Origin: Mucilaginibacter celer
GTDB lineage: Bacteria; Bacteroidota; Bacteroidia; Sphingobacteriales; Sphingobacteriaceae
NCBI RefSeq assembly: GCF_003576455.2
Contig: NZ_CP032869.1
Coordinates: 1,178,001-1,242,000 of the forward strand
Length of the DNA stretch: 64,000 nucleotides
Reading direction: 5' to 3'
The notes below the pieces were generated by a model. That model worked only from the letters and a program-made list of their open reading frames with translations, had not been told where the DNA came from and did not search any database. Positions 23,886-31,881 of this stretch are shown here, in pieces; position 1 is the first letter of the stretch; each line of letters begins with the position of its first letter. The position numbers and the translations under genes are program-made.

Positions 23886-24320
23886 TTAAGCTTGTTCAAG
23901 TAATGATTTCATCAGGTATTTAGGCGATTCAACATAACCTTGCCGGTAATAAAACCTGTGGGCATCCACCCGGCGCGAATGGCAATGCACCTCTATACGG
24001 TCGCAATTGCGCTCTTTGCCGAGTGCTGTAATATAATCTTCCAGAGCCTTGCCTATGCCTTTACCCCGGATATTCTCATCTACCGAAAAACAACTGATCC
24101 GTATAAAATCGCCTTTAACCGCCAGTTGCGTTAAAAAATCAATAGCGATAAAACCGGCCACGATCCCTTCATCTTCATAAACCAACACCCTCGATTGTGA
24201 TTGGCCCAGCATTTTTTCAAGGTTAGCCGGTAAAAAATCTTCGGTACCCGGATATCCTAATTGCGTTAACAGGGATGAAATAGCAACATGATCGGCTACG
24301 GTAGCATTTCTGATAGACAT
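23886..24320 (-). CDS. GNAT family N-acetyltransferase
   Basis: A 144-aa acetyltransferase of the GNAT fold. The acetyl-CoA loop is RGKGIGKALEDYI (Q/RxxGxG/A), preceded by ISCFSVDENIRGKG and followed by HCHSRRVDAHRFYYRQGYVESPKYL, a common C-terminal pattern. The substrate is unknown. Its position between moaD and moaE, with no gap before moaE, makes co-transcription nearly certain. A role in cofactor synthesis is not known for GNAT proteins. Confidence 0.85.
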   Translation of the reverse strand: MSIRNATVADHVAISSLLTQLGYPGTEDFLPANLEKMLGQSQSRVLVYEDEGIVAGFIAIDFLTQLAVKGDFIRISCFSVDENIRGKGIGKALEDYITALGKERNCDRIEVHCHSRRVDAHRFYYRQGYVESPKYLMKSLLEQA

Positions 24321-24365
24321 TGATTAATGTATTTACAGATCGATAAAAACGTCAAAAATAGGTAA

Positions 24366-24430
24366 TACTGCAACTAAAAACTGCCACTGCAACTAAGCCT
24401 GCAAACTGCCCACTAAAAACTGCAAACTAA
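24366..24430. repeat. Word repeat ACTGCAA(AC)TAAAAACTGC
   Basis: Five or more degenerate copies of actgcaaact/actgcaacta/ctaaaaactgc in 65 bp, in the gap between moaD and the GNAT gene. It begins 2 bp past the moaD stop in the leftward direction. Confidence 0.65.
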
Positions 24431-24431
24431 A

Positions 24432-24674
24432 TTACCCCCCGCTCACCGGCGGAATAATGGCCACTTCATCGCGTTCATGAATCGTATCGCCGGGCAATGC
24501 ATATTCGTTGTTTACAGCTATCATGTATGATGAAAGCTGTTTCAGGCGTGGGTATTGCTGCTCCAGCAGGTATTGTAAGTTAGAGATGGTTGCATCGTTG
24601 GTCATTTCAAGGCTAACTTCACTACTGCCAAAAATCTCCTTAGCCACACCAAAAGCCAGTACGTTGATCTTCAT
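24432..24674 (-). CDS. moaD: Molybdopterin synthase sulfur-carrier subunit
   Basis: An 80-aa ubiquitin-like protein ending in the functional Gly-Gly (EVAIIPPVSGG). The thiocarboxylate formed on this end by MoeB and a sulfur donor is passed to precursor Z in complex with MoaE. Sequence features MKINVLAFGVAKEIFG and VNNEYALPGDTIHERDEVAIIPPVSGG fit MoaD. It starts a leftward unit with the GNAT and moaE genes; divergent from fdhD across 172 bp with two inverted repeats. Confidence 0.93.
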   Translation of the reverse strand: MKINVLAFGVAKEIFGSSEVSLEMTNDATISNLQYLLEQQYPRLKQLSSYMIAVNNEYALPGDTIHERDEVAIIPPVSGG

Positions 24675-24749
24675 ATCTCAAAAATATTCAAATTAGATCA
24701 TAAAAACCGGGTAAGTTTTTAATTTAATGCGCGACATAGCACTAATCTT

Positions 24750-24800
24750 GCGCTCATCTGTGATGAGTGCTTAATATGGGTTTACGTTTGCAACGTAAAC
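24750..24800. promoter_or_regulatory. Two inverted repeats between moaD and fdhD
   Basis: GCGCTCATC-TGT-GATGAGTGC (24750-24770, one mismatch) and the perfect GTTTACGTT-TGC-AACGTAAAC (24780-24800). Both have 9-bp arms with 3-bp centres and lie about 30 bp apart, centre to centre. They sit in the divergent promoter region and could be regulator sites, possibly for one protein on both genes. No regulator gene is adjacent. Confidence 0.45.
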
Positions 24801-24834
24801 CTGGGTCAAATAATCAAACCCCAAACCTTAGTTG

Positions 24835-24842
24835 TATATTTG
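24835..24842 (+). promoter_or_regulatory. -7 promoter element TATATTTG of fdhD
   Basis: Exact TAnnTTTG match ending 4 bases before the fdhD ATG (24847). A normal start point would fall at or inside the start codon, so the transcript may be leaderless. Confidence 0.5.
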
Positions 24843-24846
24843 ATTT

Positions 24847-25734
24847 ATGCCTGCATCCACCATAAAAACTCCCATTGTAAAAGTAAGCAGTACGCAAAGC
24901 GCCCGTACAGATGATACGCTTGCCATTGAAGAACCCCTGGAAATAAAACTGGAGTATGGCGCAGACGACCAGCGACGGGTAAAAAATATTTCGGTAACCA
25001 TGCGTACCCCCGGCCATGATGCAGAACTGGCAACCGGCTTTTTATTTACAGAAGGTATTATTAAAAACGCTGATGAGATCCAATCGGCAAAACATAGTTT
25101 TATTGCCTGTGCCGAAAATAAGGAAAATACCATCCTGGTGAGCCTTGAACCACAGGTGGAACCACACCTTCAAAACACCGAGCGTAATTTTTACACCAGC
25201 AGCAGTTGCGGGGTATGCGGCAAAGGCTCTATCAGCGCTATCCGTACGGTTAGCTCGTTTACCGGGCAGCCTGATGAAATGGTGGTGCATAGTGCTTTGC
25301 TTTACCAACTGCCTGATATATTGCGCCGGCACCAGCGTGTTTTTGACGATACCGGGGGGCTGCATGCCTCGGCATTGTTTACCCCTGTTGGAGAGTTGCT
25401 TTTACTGCGGGAGGATGTAGGCAGGCACAACGCTTTGGATAAACTGATTGGCGCAGCCATGATGTATAACTGGCTGCCACTACAGCAAACCATACTGGTA
25501 TTAAGCGGCAGGGCCAGTTTTGAACTGATACAAAAGGCTGCCATGTCAGGCATAGCTATAATAGCGGCCGTAGGGGCTCCATCCAGCCTGGCCGTTCAGC
25601 TGGCCGGGGAGTTTAATATAACCCTGATAGGTTTTTTGCGCGATGAACGATTTAATATTTACACGGGGGCACACCGGGTAATGACGCCGGTTGATAGGTT
25701 AGCTTTAAATAACAATTTGACCGGGGAGAGTTGA
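24847..25734 (+). CDS. fdhD: Formate dehydrogenase accessory sulfurtransferase
   Basis: Carries sulfur from a cysteine desulfurase to the MGD cofactor, needed for formate dehydrogenase activity. The 295-aa protein has the invariant SSCGVCGK motif (two Cys at about 120-123), VTMRTPGHDAELATGFLFTEGII, and FDDTGGLHASALF, LLREDVGRHNALDK, LSGRASFELIQKA. It ends the molybdenum region. No formate dehydrogenase structural gene is in the window, so the client is elsewhere. The first 20 residues precede the conserved region. Confidence 0.94.
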   Translation: MPASTIKTPIVKVSSTQSARTDDTLAIEEPLEIKLEYGADDQRRVKNISVTMRTPGHDAELATGFLFTEGIIKNADEIQSAKHSFIACAENKENTILVSLEPQVEPHLQNTERNFYTSSSCGVCGKGSISAIRTVSSFTGQPDEMVVHSALLYQLPDILRRHQRVFDDTGGLHASALFTPVGELLLLREDVGRHNALDKLIGAAMMYNWLPLQQTILVLSGRASFELIQKAAMSGIAIIAAVGAPSSLAVQLAGEFNITLIGFLRDERFNIYTGAHRVMTPVDRLALNNNLTGES

Positions 25735-25808
25735 TTGTTATCGGTTTTGCCACAGGTTGTTCAAACAAAATCAACCCGATAATGCTTGTATCTCAAAAAA
25801 CAAACATT

Positions 25809-26129
25809 ATGTCATTTGATCAATACCACGAACCCGCTTCCGAGCTATCTGAAGAAACCCGCACCTTTGCCCGCATGATTGTTTCGCTTACCGAAGAGGC
25901 TGAAGCCATTAACTGGTACGAGCAGCGGATCTCGGTAGAGAAAGATAAACAGGCAAAAGCCATTATGCAAAACGCCCAGCAGGAGGAGTTTAAACATTTT
26001 GGTATGGACCTGGAGTTTTTATTGCGCAGGAAACCCGTTTGGCGCACCACATTACAGGCTATCCTGTTTAAAGAAGGTGATATAGTTGAACTGGGTACCA
26101 AAGGCGAAGAGGCTGCCGAAGAAGCGTAA
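25809..26129 (+). CDS. Encapsulated-ferritin-like (EncFtn) protein
   Basis: A 106-aa ferritin-like protein. The start YHEPASELSEET, the helix IVSLTEEAEAINWYEQRI, the Glu/His metal helix QQEEFKHFGMDLEFLLRR and the final LFKEGDI match the encapsulated ferritin family, which forms ring-shaped iron oxidase decamers inside encapsulin shells. Metal ligands (Glu of TEEAEA, Glu and His of EEFKH) are kept. No encapsulin shell gene is next to it, and the tail (TKGEEAAEEA) lacks a recognisable cargo-loading peptide. Start ATG 25809; earlier in-frame codons reach back into fdhD. Confidence 0.82.
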   Translation: MSFDQYHEPASELSEETRTFARMIVSLTEEAEAINWYEQRISVEKDKQAKAIMQNAQQEEFKHFGMDLEFLLRRKPVWRTTLQAILFKEGDIVELGTKGEEAAEEA

Positions 26130-26232
26130 AAATATTATGTGTTTAACATCATTCTTTTGTTAAAACGATTTTATTGCAAGCCTATAATGTTATCTTTAGC
26201 GCTTTGAAATTGAATTGCCCATTAATATTGAT

Positions 26233-26838
26233 ATGATCTGGTACGAAGAGGACGTTAAGCAACTGGAAATTAAGCGAACAAAACTTAATTACGTGCCAAG
26301 GGTAATTTTTTACGGCAGTTCGTCTATCAGGTTGTGGAATACGCTTGATGCTGATTTTGGCGATTTTCAGCCGGTTAATCTCGGTTTTGGCGGTTCAACA
26401 CTTGCTGCCTGTGTTTGGTTTTTTGAGCGCATTATGCACTCATATACGCCCGAGGCTATTGTGGTTTATGCAGGCGATAACGACCTGGGTGATGGCCGCA
26501 ATCCCGAAGAAGTCTTTATTTTTTTTAAGCAGCTTACCGATGAGGTTGCCAGGCTTTTTGGCGATATCCCTTGTTATTTTATCTCGTTAAAGCCCAGCAT
26601 TGCCCGCTGGCCGCTTGTTGATAAATACAGGTACACCAATAGCCTTATTGAAAACGAGATAATACACCGCCATAAAAACTGGCAGTTTGTAAATATATTT
26701 AACCAGATGATGGATGGTTCGGGTAGGCCGGTTAGGGATTATTATGATAAAGACGGCCTGCATTTAAGCAGCACCGGATACACTTTGTGGAAAAATGCTG
26801 TTTTACAGCAAATGCTCCAAAGTATCAAATTAACTTAA
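26233..26838 (+). CDS. SGNH/GDSL-family hydrolase
   Basis: A 201-aa predicted esterase/lipase. Block I is VIFYGSSSIRLW (Ser nucleophile), then NLGFGGSTLAACV (block II Gly), YAGDNDLGDG (block III Asn) and KDGLHLSSTGYTLW (block V Asp-x-x-His). No signal peptide, so probably cytoplasmic. I start at ATG 26233; an in-frame TTG at 26215 would add six residues. The next gene is a putative esterase in the same direction, 43 bp away. Confidence 0.85.
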   Translation: MIWYEEDVKQLEIKRTKLNYVPRVIFYGSSSIRLWNTLDADFGDFQPVNLGFGGSTLAACVWFFERIMHSYTPEAIVVYAGDNDLGDGRNPEEVFIFFKQLTDEVARLFGDIPCYFISLKPSIARWPLVDKYRYTNSLIENEIIHRHKNWQFVNIFNQMMDGSGRPVRDYYDKDGLHLSSTGYTLWKNAVLQQMLQSIKLT

Positions 26839-26881
26839 TACAGGGTTTATAGGCATTTGTCATCTTTCGGCGGTTTAAAAG

Positions 26882-27610
26882 ATGAAAAGAGAGTACCACA
26901 AGTGGTTCAGTCCCTTCCTGCAACGCAATATGGAAATGCTGGTTTTCGGCCATTCCGGTGCCTCCGTCTTATTTTTTCCAACCCGCACTGCCCGTTTTTA
27001 TGATTATGAAGACTGGAAGGTGATTGAAGCACTACGCCCTAAAATAGAAGCCGGCTACCTGCAGATTTATTGCGTTGACAGTATTGATCGCGAAAGTTTT
27101 TACAACGAATACAGCCACCCGCATCACCGTATTGAGCGCCACCTGCAATACGAGCAGTATATATTGCAGGAGGTTGTTCCTTTCATGAAAAAAAACAATC
27201 CCGGCACCGCACTTATTTCGGCCGGGTGCAGTATGGGGGCTTATCATGCCGTTACAACCGCATTTAAACATCCGCATTTATTTAAAAAAGTGGTAGGCAT
27301 GAGCGGCCGGTACGATGTAACCCAAAGCATGGGCAGTTTTCGCGATTTGCTTGACGGTTACCGCGATGAGAATGTTTATTTTAACATGCCCAACCAGTTT
27401 ATGCCCAACCTTGGCAATCCCGATATTATTACTGCCCTCAAAAAGCTTGATATAATTATTGTAATTGGCGAGGAAGACGCTTTTTTGGCAGATAACAAAT
27501 ATCTCTGTTCCATACTTGCGGCCAAGGGTATCCCCAATCATCTTTATATCTGGCACGAAGAAGCGCACCGTGCCCGCTACTGGCGCAAAATGGTACAGAT
27601 TTATTTTTGA
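26882..27610 (+). CDS. Esterase (EstD/putative esterase family)
   Basis: A 242-aa alpha/beta hydrolase. The nucleophile elbow is SAGCSMGAYHA (Ser in G-C-S-M-G), with FGHSGASVLFFPTRTARFYDYEDW as the family N-terminus, GEEDAF as the acid region and IWHEEAHRARYW as the catalytic His region. The family includes esterases of EstD/FrsA-like shape with unknown natural substrates. Likely co-transcribed with the SGNH hydrolase before it. Confidence 0.85.
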   Translation: MKREYHKWFSPFLQRNMEMLVFGHSGASVLFFPTRTARFYDYEDWKVIEALRPKIEAGYLQIYCVDSIDRESFYNEYSHPHHRIERHLQYEQYILQEVVPFMKKNNPGTALISAGCSMGAYHAVTTAFKHPHLFKKVVGMSGRYDVTQSMGSFRDLLDGYRDENVYFNMPNQFMPNLGNPDIITALKKLDIIIVIGEEDAFLADNKYLCSILAAKGIPNHLYIWHEEAHRARYWRKMVQIYF

Positions 27611-27664
27611 TCAATAGAACCAAAGCCTCTTCTGTCCTGTTTTCTTTTTTAAAAGTTTGTAATC

Positions 27665-28186
27665 ATGCTTAATATCGAATTGATACAAGGCGATATCACC
27701 AAAATAAAAGCTGACGCTATAGTTAATGCGGCAAATACCTCATTAATGGGTGGCGGCGGCGTTGACGGTGCCATCCACCGTGCAGGAGGCCCTGCCATAT
27801 TGGAGGATTGCCGCAAAATAGTGGCCCGCCAGGGTAAATGTAAAACAGGCGAAGCTGTGATCACCACCGCAGGCAATCTGCCGGCAAAATATGTGATCCA
27901 TACTGTTGGGCCGGTATACAACAGCGGAAAGCCTAAAGAATTGGAACTGCTTCGTTCGGCTTATTTAAACAGCCTGAAACTTGCTGCCGAAAATGAGGTG
28001 CATACCATTGCTTTTCCTAACATCAGCACGGGCATTTATCGTTTTCCGAAAGATAAAGCAGCGGAAATTGCCCTCTCAACCGTGAAGGAATTTTTAGCCT
28101 TCGATAAAGTTGTGGAGAAAGTGATTTTTGTGTGTTTTGATGATGAGAATTATGGTTTGTATAATAGGTTGCTCGCAGGGGAATAA
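27665..28186 (+). CDS. Macrodomain ADP-ribosyl hydrolase (YmdB-like)
   Basis: A 173-aa single macrodomain. [34 protein letters not shown] contains the conserved Asn and the glycine loop that bind ADP-ribose. Later parts are VIHTVGPVY and [21 protein letters not shown]. Family members remove O-acetyl groups from O-acetyl-ADP-ribose or ADP-ribose from proteins. No toxin gene is beside it, so it is probably a housekeeping type. Confidence 0.93.
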   Translation: MLNIELIQGDITKIKADAIVNAANTSLMGGGGVDGAIHRAGGPAILEDCRKIVARQGKCKTGEAVITTAGNLPAKYVIHTVGPVYNSGKPKELELLRSAYLNSLKLAAENEVHTIAFPNISTGIYRFPKDKAAEIALSTVKEFLAFDKVVEKVIFVCFDDENYGLYNRLLAGE

Positions 28187-28251
28187 GCACGCGCAAGCGC
28201 AGAAGTGTAAAAGAATCACAAAGAGAGATTGATATCCCTCAGATACCGATA

Positions 28252-28641
28252 TTACAAAGTTGTTAAAACCCGGTGATAAAGCATTTTGCCCAAATCAAAC
28301 AGTATAATGCTGATGATAATGGTAAAAAACACTTGCTGGCTGTTTGGTTTGTATGATGGGATAAACAGCAACCCTATTGCCAGAAGCACCAACGGAACAG
28401 CATGCTTTACAAGCTGCCACCGGCTTTTTATTTTAAACTCGATGATGCTGAAAATAATATAGCTTGCAAAAGCCACCACGTAACCCGGTATGGCAAACAG
28501 CATGTACATAGCGGCGGCACCAAAATCTTCACCCTCGCGCGAGATGCCGTAAATTATAAGCGTTATCAGCATAAAAGGCATGCAAAAACCTGCCTGAACT
28601 AATGATTGTGAAATTAGGGTTACGGGTTGTTTTAAGCTCAT
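28252..28641 (-). CDS. Small integral membrane protein of unknown function
   Basis: A 129-aa protein with four hydrophobic segments (about 10-32, 42-65, 78-93 and 103-120). No family motif was recognised. It is a single leftward gene between the macrodomain gene and the GH3 gene, with no clear promoter. Confidence 0.6.
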   Translation of the reverse strand: MSLKQPVTLISQSLVQAGFCMPFMLITLIIYGISREGEDFGAAAMYMLFAIPGYVVAFASYIIFSIIEFKIKSRWQLVKHAVPLVLLAIGLLFIPSYKPNSQQVFFTIIISIILFDLGKMLYHRVLTTL

Positions 28642-28698
28642 TTAAAAACTAATTTAAATAAAGTTTACAAGATTTTATCTTTCTTTTCCGCCTTCTTT

Positions 28699-28768
28699 AT
28701 TCCTAACCTCCTGAATCTTTTTTCCTGCCTCCTGATTTCCTGCTTCCTGCTTCTTGCCGTCCTGCCTC
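28699..28768. repeat. Pyrimidine word repeat CCTGCTTCCTG
   Basis: Degenerate words cctaacctcctga, cctgcctcctga, cctgcttcctgcttc and cctgcctc follow each other on a strand that is almost free of purines apart from G. It lies in the gap upstream of the GH3 promoter. Confidence 0.55.
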
Positions 28769-28849
28769 TATCCCCATCCTTCTCAAACGATGTAGTTAAA
28801 ATATACGGCTTCGGGGATAGTGTACCTATACAAGATGCTGCTAAACCTA

Positions 28850-28857
28850 TATATTTG
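28850..28857 (+). promoter_or_regulatory. -7 promoter element TATATTTG of the GH3 gene
   Basis: Exact TAnnTTTG match 27 bases before ATG 28885. It overlaps the alternative TTG start at 28855, so that start can be excluded. Confidence 0.55.
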
Positions 28858-28884
28858 AAAACACCAACCGTAATACAACCTCAC

Positions 28885-31302
28885 ATGAGAAATAAATACC
28901 ACCTGCCACGTGTGTTTGTGGCATCGGCCGTATGTATCAGCTTTGGTCTGTCGGCGTCGGCGCAGCAAAGCAATATTTACCACAAAGGCTGGATCGATTT
29001 TAACAAAAACGGCAAAATGGACGTTTTTGAAGATCCCTCGCAAAACATCGATAAACGTGTAGCCGATTTGGTAAGCCAGATGACCGTTGAAGAAAAAACC
29101 TGCCAGATGGCTACCCTGTATGGCTACAAACGCGTACTGAAAGATGAAATGCCCATACCCAACTGGAAAAACGAGGTATGGAAGGACGGTATTGCCAATA
29201 TCGACGAGGAACTGAACAACCTTACCTCGCATACCGACGATGCGCCTACGCAGTATTCCTACCCCTTCAGCAAACACGCCTCGGCCATCAACACCATCCA
29301 GAAATGGTTTGTTGAAGAAACCCGCCTCGGAATCCCTGTCGATTTTACCAACGAGGGGATTCACGGCCTTAATCATGACCGTGCAACACCATTGCCTGCG
29401 CCTATCAGCATAGGCAGTACTTTTGATAAACAATTAGTTTACCAGGCCGGCAAAACCGTTGGCCGCGAAGCCAAAGCTTTGGGTTACACCAACGTTTACG
29501 CACCAATTCTTGATCCGGCCCGCGACCAGCGCTGGGGCCGCGTGGTTGAATGTTATGGTGAAGATCCTTTTCATATTGCCGAAATGGGCAAACAAATGGT
29601 GCTCGGCATCCAGGACGAAGGTGTTGCCTCAACCCTTAAACACTACGCCGTTTACAGCGTACCCAAAGGAGGCCGCGATGGCAGCGCCCGTACCGATCCG
29701 CATGTTGCACCGCGCGAAATGTACCAGGTGTATTTATATCCTTTCCGCAGGGTGATCCAGGAAGCACACCCAATGGGGGTAATGAGCAGTTATAATGATT
29801 GGGATGGTGTGCCTATCACCGGCAGCTATTACTTTTTAACCCAGCTTTTGCGCCAGCAATTTGGCTTTAACGGCTATGTGGTGAGCGATAGCGAGGCGGT
29901 TGAGTTTCTGTACTCGAAACACCACGTTGCTGCCGATTATAAAGAAGCTGTAAGGCAGGCTGTTGAAGCCGGCCTGAACGTGCGTACCAACTTTACCATG
30001 CCGCAAACTTTTATTATGCCGCTGCGCGAGTTAATAAGAGAAAACCGCATCTCGATGAAAATTATCGATACCCGTGTTAGCGAGGTGTTGAAAGTAAAAT
30101 TCAGGTTGGGTTTATTTGACAGCCCTTATGTTAAGGACCCTAAAGCGGCGGATAAAATTGTGCATACCGAAGCTGATAAGGAGATGAGCCTGAAAATGAA
30201 CCGCGAATCGATGGTGTTGCTTAAAAATGCCAATAATTTGCTGCCGCTGGATAAAAAGAAATATCCTAATGTACTGGTAACAGGTCCTCTGGCTAAAGAA
30301 ACCAATTATGCTATCAGCCGTTATGGCCCGTCGCACAACCCGGTTACCACCGTTTTTGATGGTATTAAAAATTACATGGGTGCCGATGGTAAGGTTAGCT
30401 ACATAAAAGGCTGCGATATGGTTGATGCCACCTGGCCCGAAAGCGAAATTATTGAAACGCCGCTAACTGCGCAGGAGCAGGCGGGTATTGATTCGGCTGT
30501 GGCTGCGGCTAAACAATCAGATGTTGTTATAGCCGTTGTGGGCGAGGATGTGGATAGGGTAGGTGAAAGCCTTTCGCGTACCGGTTTAAACCTGCCTGGC
30601 AGGCAATTAAAGCTGATCCAGGCTTTGCAGGCAACAGGCAAGCCCGTAGTTATGGTAATGATAAACGGACAGCCGCTTACCATTAACTGGGAAAATAAAT
30701 ATTTACCGGCCATTTTAGAAGCCTGGTTCCCGAGCGTACAAAGCGGCCAGGTTATTGCCGAAACCTTGTTTGGCGATAATAACCCGGGCGGAAGGTTACC
30801 GATGACTTTCCCGAAAACCCTGGGCCAGCTGGAATATAACTTTCCTTTCAAACCTGCATCGCAGGCCGAGCAGGGCGGGCAAAACAGCTGGGGTAAAACC
30901 AGCGTTAAAGGCGCGCTTTATCCTTATGGCTATGGCCTAAGCTATACTACGTTTGAGTACAGCAACCTGCAAATCTCACCAGAAAAACAAAACTCGCAGG
31001 GTCTGTACCAGGTGAGTGTTGAGGTTACCAACACCGGTGGGCGTAAAGGTGATGAAGTAGTGCAGCTTTATTTAAAAGATGAAGTGAGCAGCGTTACCAC
31101 TTACGAATACGATTTGCGCGGCTTTGAGCGGATCACCCTAAACCCGGGCGAAAAGAAAACCGTGCAATTTACCCTGCACCCGGATGATCTGGCCCTGCTG
31201 GATAAAAACATGAACTGGACCGTTGAGCCCGGTAAATTTATGGTGATGGTAGGCAGTTCGTCCGTTGATTTGAAATTGAAAAAAGAGTTTGAGGTAGAAT
31301 AA
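28885..31302 (+). CDS. Glycoside hydrolase family 3 beta-glucosidase
   Basis: Exported beta-glucosidase/xylosidase-type enzyme, 805 aa. It has a cleavable signal peptide ending ASA-Q, then an EF-hand-like loop DFNKNGKMDVFED, the GH3 N-terminal barrel with nucleophile D335 (VVSDSEAV), the GH3 C-terminal alpha/beta domain (VGEDVDRVGE carries the acid/base region) and a C-terminal Fn3-like domain (VEVTNTGGRKGDEVVQLYL). Start ATG 28885 gives a clean signal peptide. It stands alone, without a SusC/SusD pair, and has its own terminator. Confidence 0.93.
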   Translation: MRNKYHLPRVFVASAVCISFGLSASAQQSNIYHKGWIDFNKNGKMDVFEDPSQNIDKRVADLVSQMTVEEKTCQMATLYGYKRVLKDEMPIPNWKNEVWKDGIANIDEELNNLTSHTDDAPTQYSYPFSKHASAINTIQKWFVEETRLGIPVDFTNEGIHGLNHDRATPLPAPISIGSTFDKQLVYQAGKTVGREAKALGYTNVYAPILDPARDQRWGRVVECYGEDPFHIAEMGKQMVLGIQDEGVASTLKHYAVYSVPKGGRDGSARTDPHVAPREMYQVYLYPFRRVIQEAHPMGVMSSYNDWDGVPITGSYYFLTQLLRQQFGFNGYVVSDSEAVEFLYSKHHVAADYKEAVRQAVEAGLNVRTNFTMPQTFIMPLRELIRENRISMKIIDTRVSEVLKVKFRLGLFDSPYVKDPKAADKIVHTEADKEMSLKMNRESMVLLKNANNLLPLDKKKYPNVLVTGPLAKETNYAISRYGPSHNPVTTVFDGIKNYMGADGKVSYIKGCDMVDATWPESEIIETPLTAQEQAGIDSAVAAAKQSDVVIAVVGEDVDRVGESLSRTGLNLPGRQLKLIQALQATGKPVVMVMINGQPLTINWENKYLPAILEAWFPSVQSGQVIAETLFGDNNPGGRLPMTFPKTLGQLEYNFPFKPASQAEQGGQNSWGKTSVKGALYPYGYGLSYTTFEYSNLQISPEKQNSQGLYQVSVEVTNTGGRKGDEVVQLYLKDEVSSVTTYEYDLRGFERITLNPGEKKTVQFTLHPDDLALLDKNMNWTVEPGKFMVMVGSSSVDLKLKKEFEVE

Positions 31303-31330
31303 ACAGATCAAATTCTGATTAAAGAGTTTT

Positions 31331-31366
31331 AACGGCAACCCGACATCAGATCGGGTTGCCGTTTTT
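31331..31366 (+). terminator. Rho-independent terminator after GH3
   Basis: AACGGCAACCCGA (31331-31343) pairs with TCGGGTTGCCGTT (31351-31363), followed by TTT. It lies about 30 bp after the stop codon. Confidence 0.88.
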
Positions 31367-31414
31367 AATATTTGTTCGGCTAATTTTTCCTAACTTCCAC
31401 CTAAATTTAAACCT

Positions 31415-31858
31415 ATGCTGTTAGATGATACCTGGGTAGCTATTGAAGCTGTATCTGATGATGAGATCCCTTTGTTGGTGCGTTACCGGCCCAATTTGCT
31501 CAACTTTTTTGAAAGCGGGGTTTACCTGCAAAGAATGGATATTACCTGGAGCTATGAAGCTACGGATTCATCATTGTTGCCGCCCGCCGAAGAAATGGTT
31601 TTGATGGAACAGGTTGAAGATGCCCTTATTGATATGCTTGAGGCCGATCATCAAAGCATCCTGGCGTTTGTGTTTACCGGCGAAAACGAGCGCTGGTGGG
31701 CCTGGTACACCACCAATATTGATATAGCCGGCGAACGCCTGAACGATGCCTTAGCCGATTTTGATGAATTACCCATAAATATTACTGTTACCGATGACCC
31801 TGAATGGGAGGAGTATTTTGGAGTGATGGAGGATTTTGGAGGCGAGGATGATGAATAA
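31415..31858 (+). CDS. DUF695-like acidic protein
   Basis: A 147-aa strongly acidic protein. The pattern LLVRYRPNLLNFF at the start and LAFVFTGENERWWAWYT in the middle match the DUF695 family as I recall it. No enzyme motif is seen and no function is established. It has its own short unit; convergent with the hydroxylase gene, 23 bp apart. Confidence 0.7.
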   Translation: MLLDDTWVAIEAVSDDEIPLLVRYRPNLLNFFESGVYLQRMDITWSYEATDSSLLPPAEEMVLMEQVEDALIDMLEADHQSILAFVFTGENERWWAWYTTNIDIAGERLNDALADFDELPINITVTDDPEWEEYFGVMEDFGGEDDE

Positions 31859-31881
31859 AAGTTAAACCCTGTTTTTGAAAC

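Noticed and set aside
17241..25734. Nitrate reductase, formate dehydrogenase or xanthine dehydrogenase structural genes
   Set aside because: Only cofactor synthesis and FdhD genes are present; no large molybdoenzyme subunit is encoded in the window.
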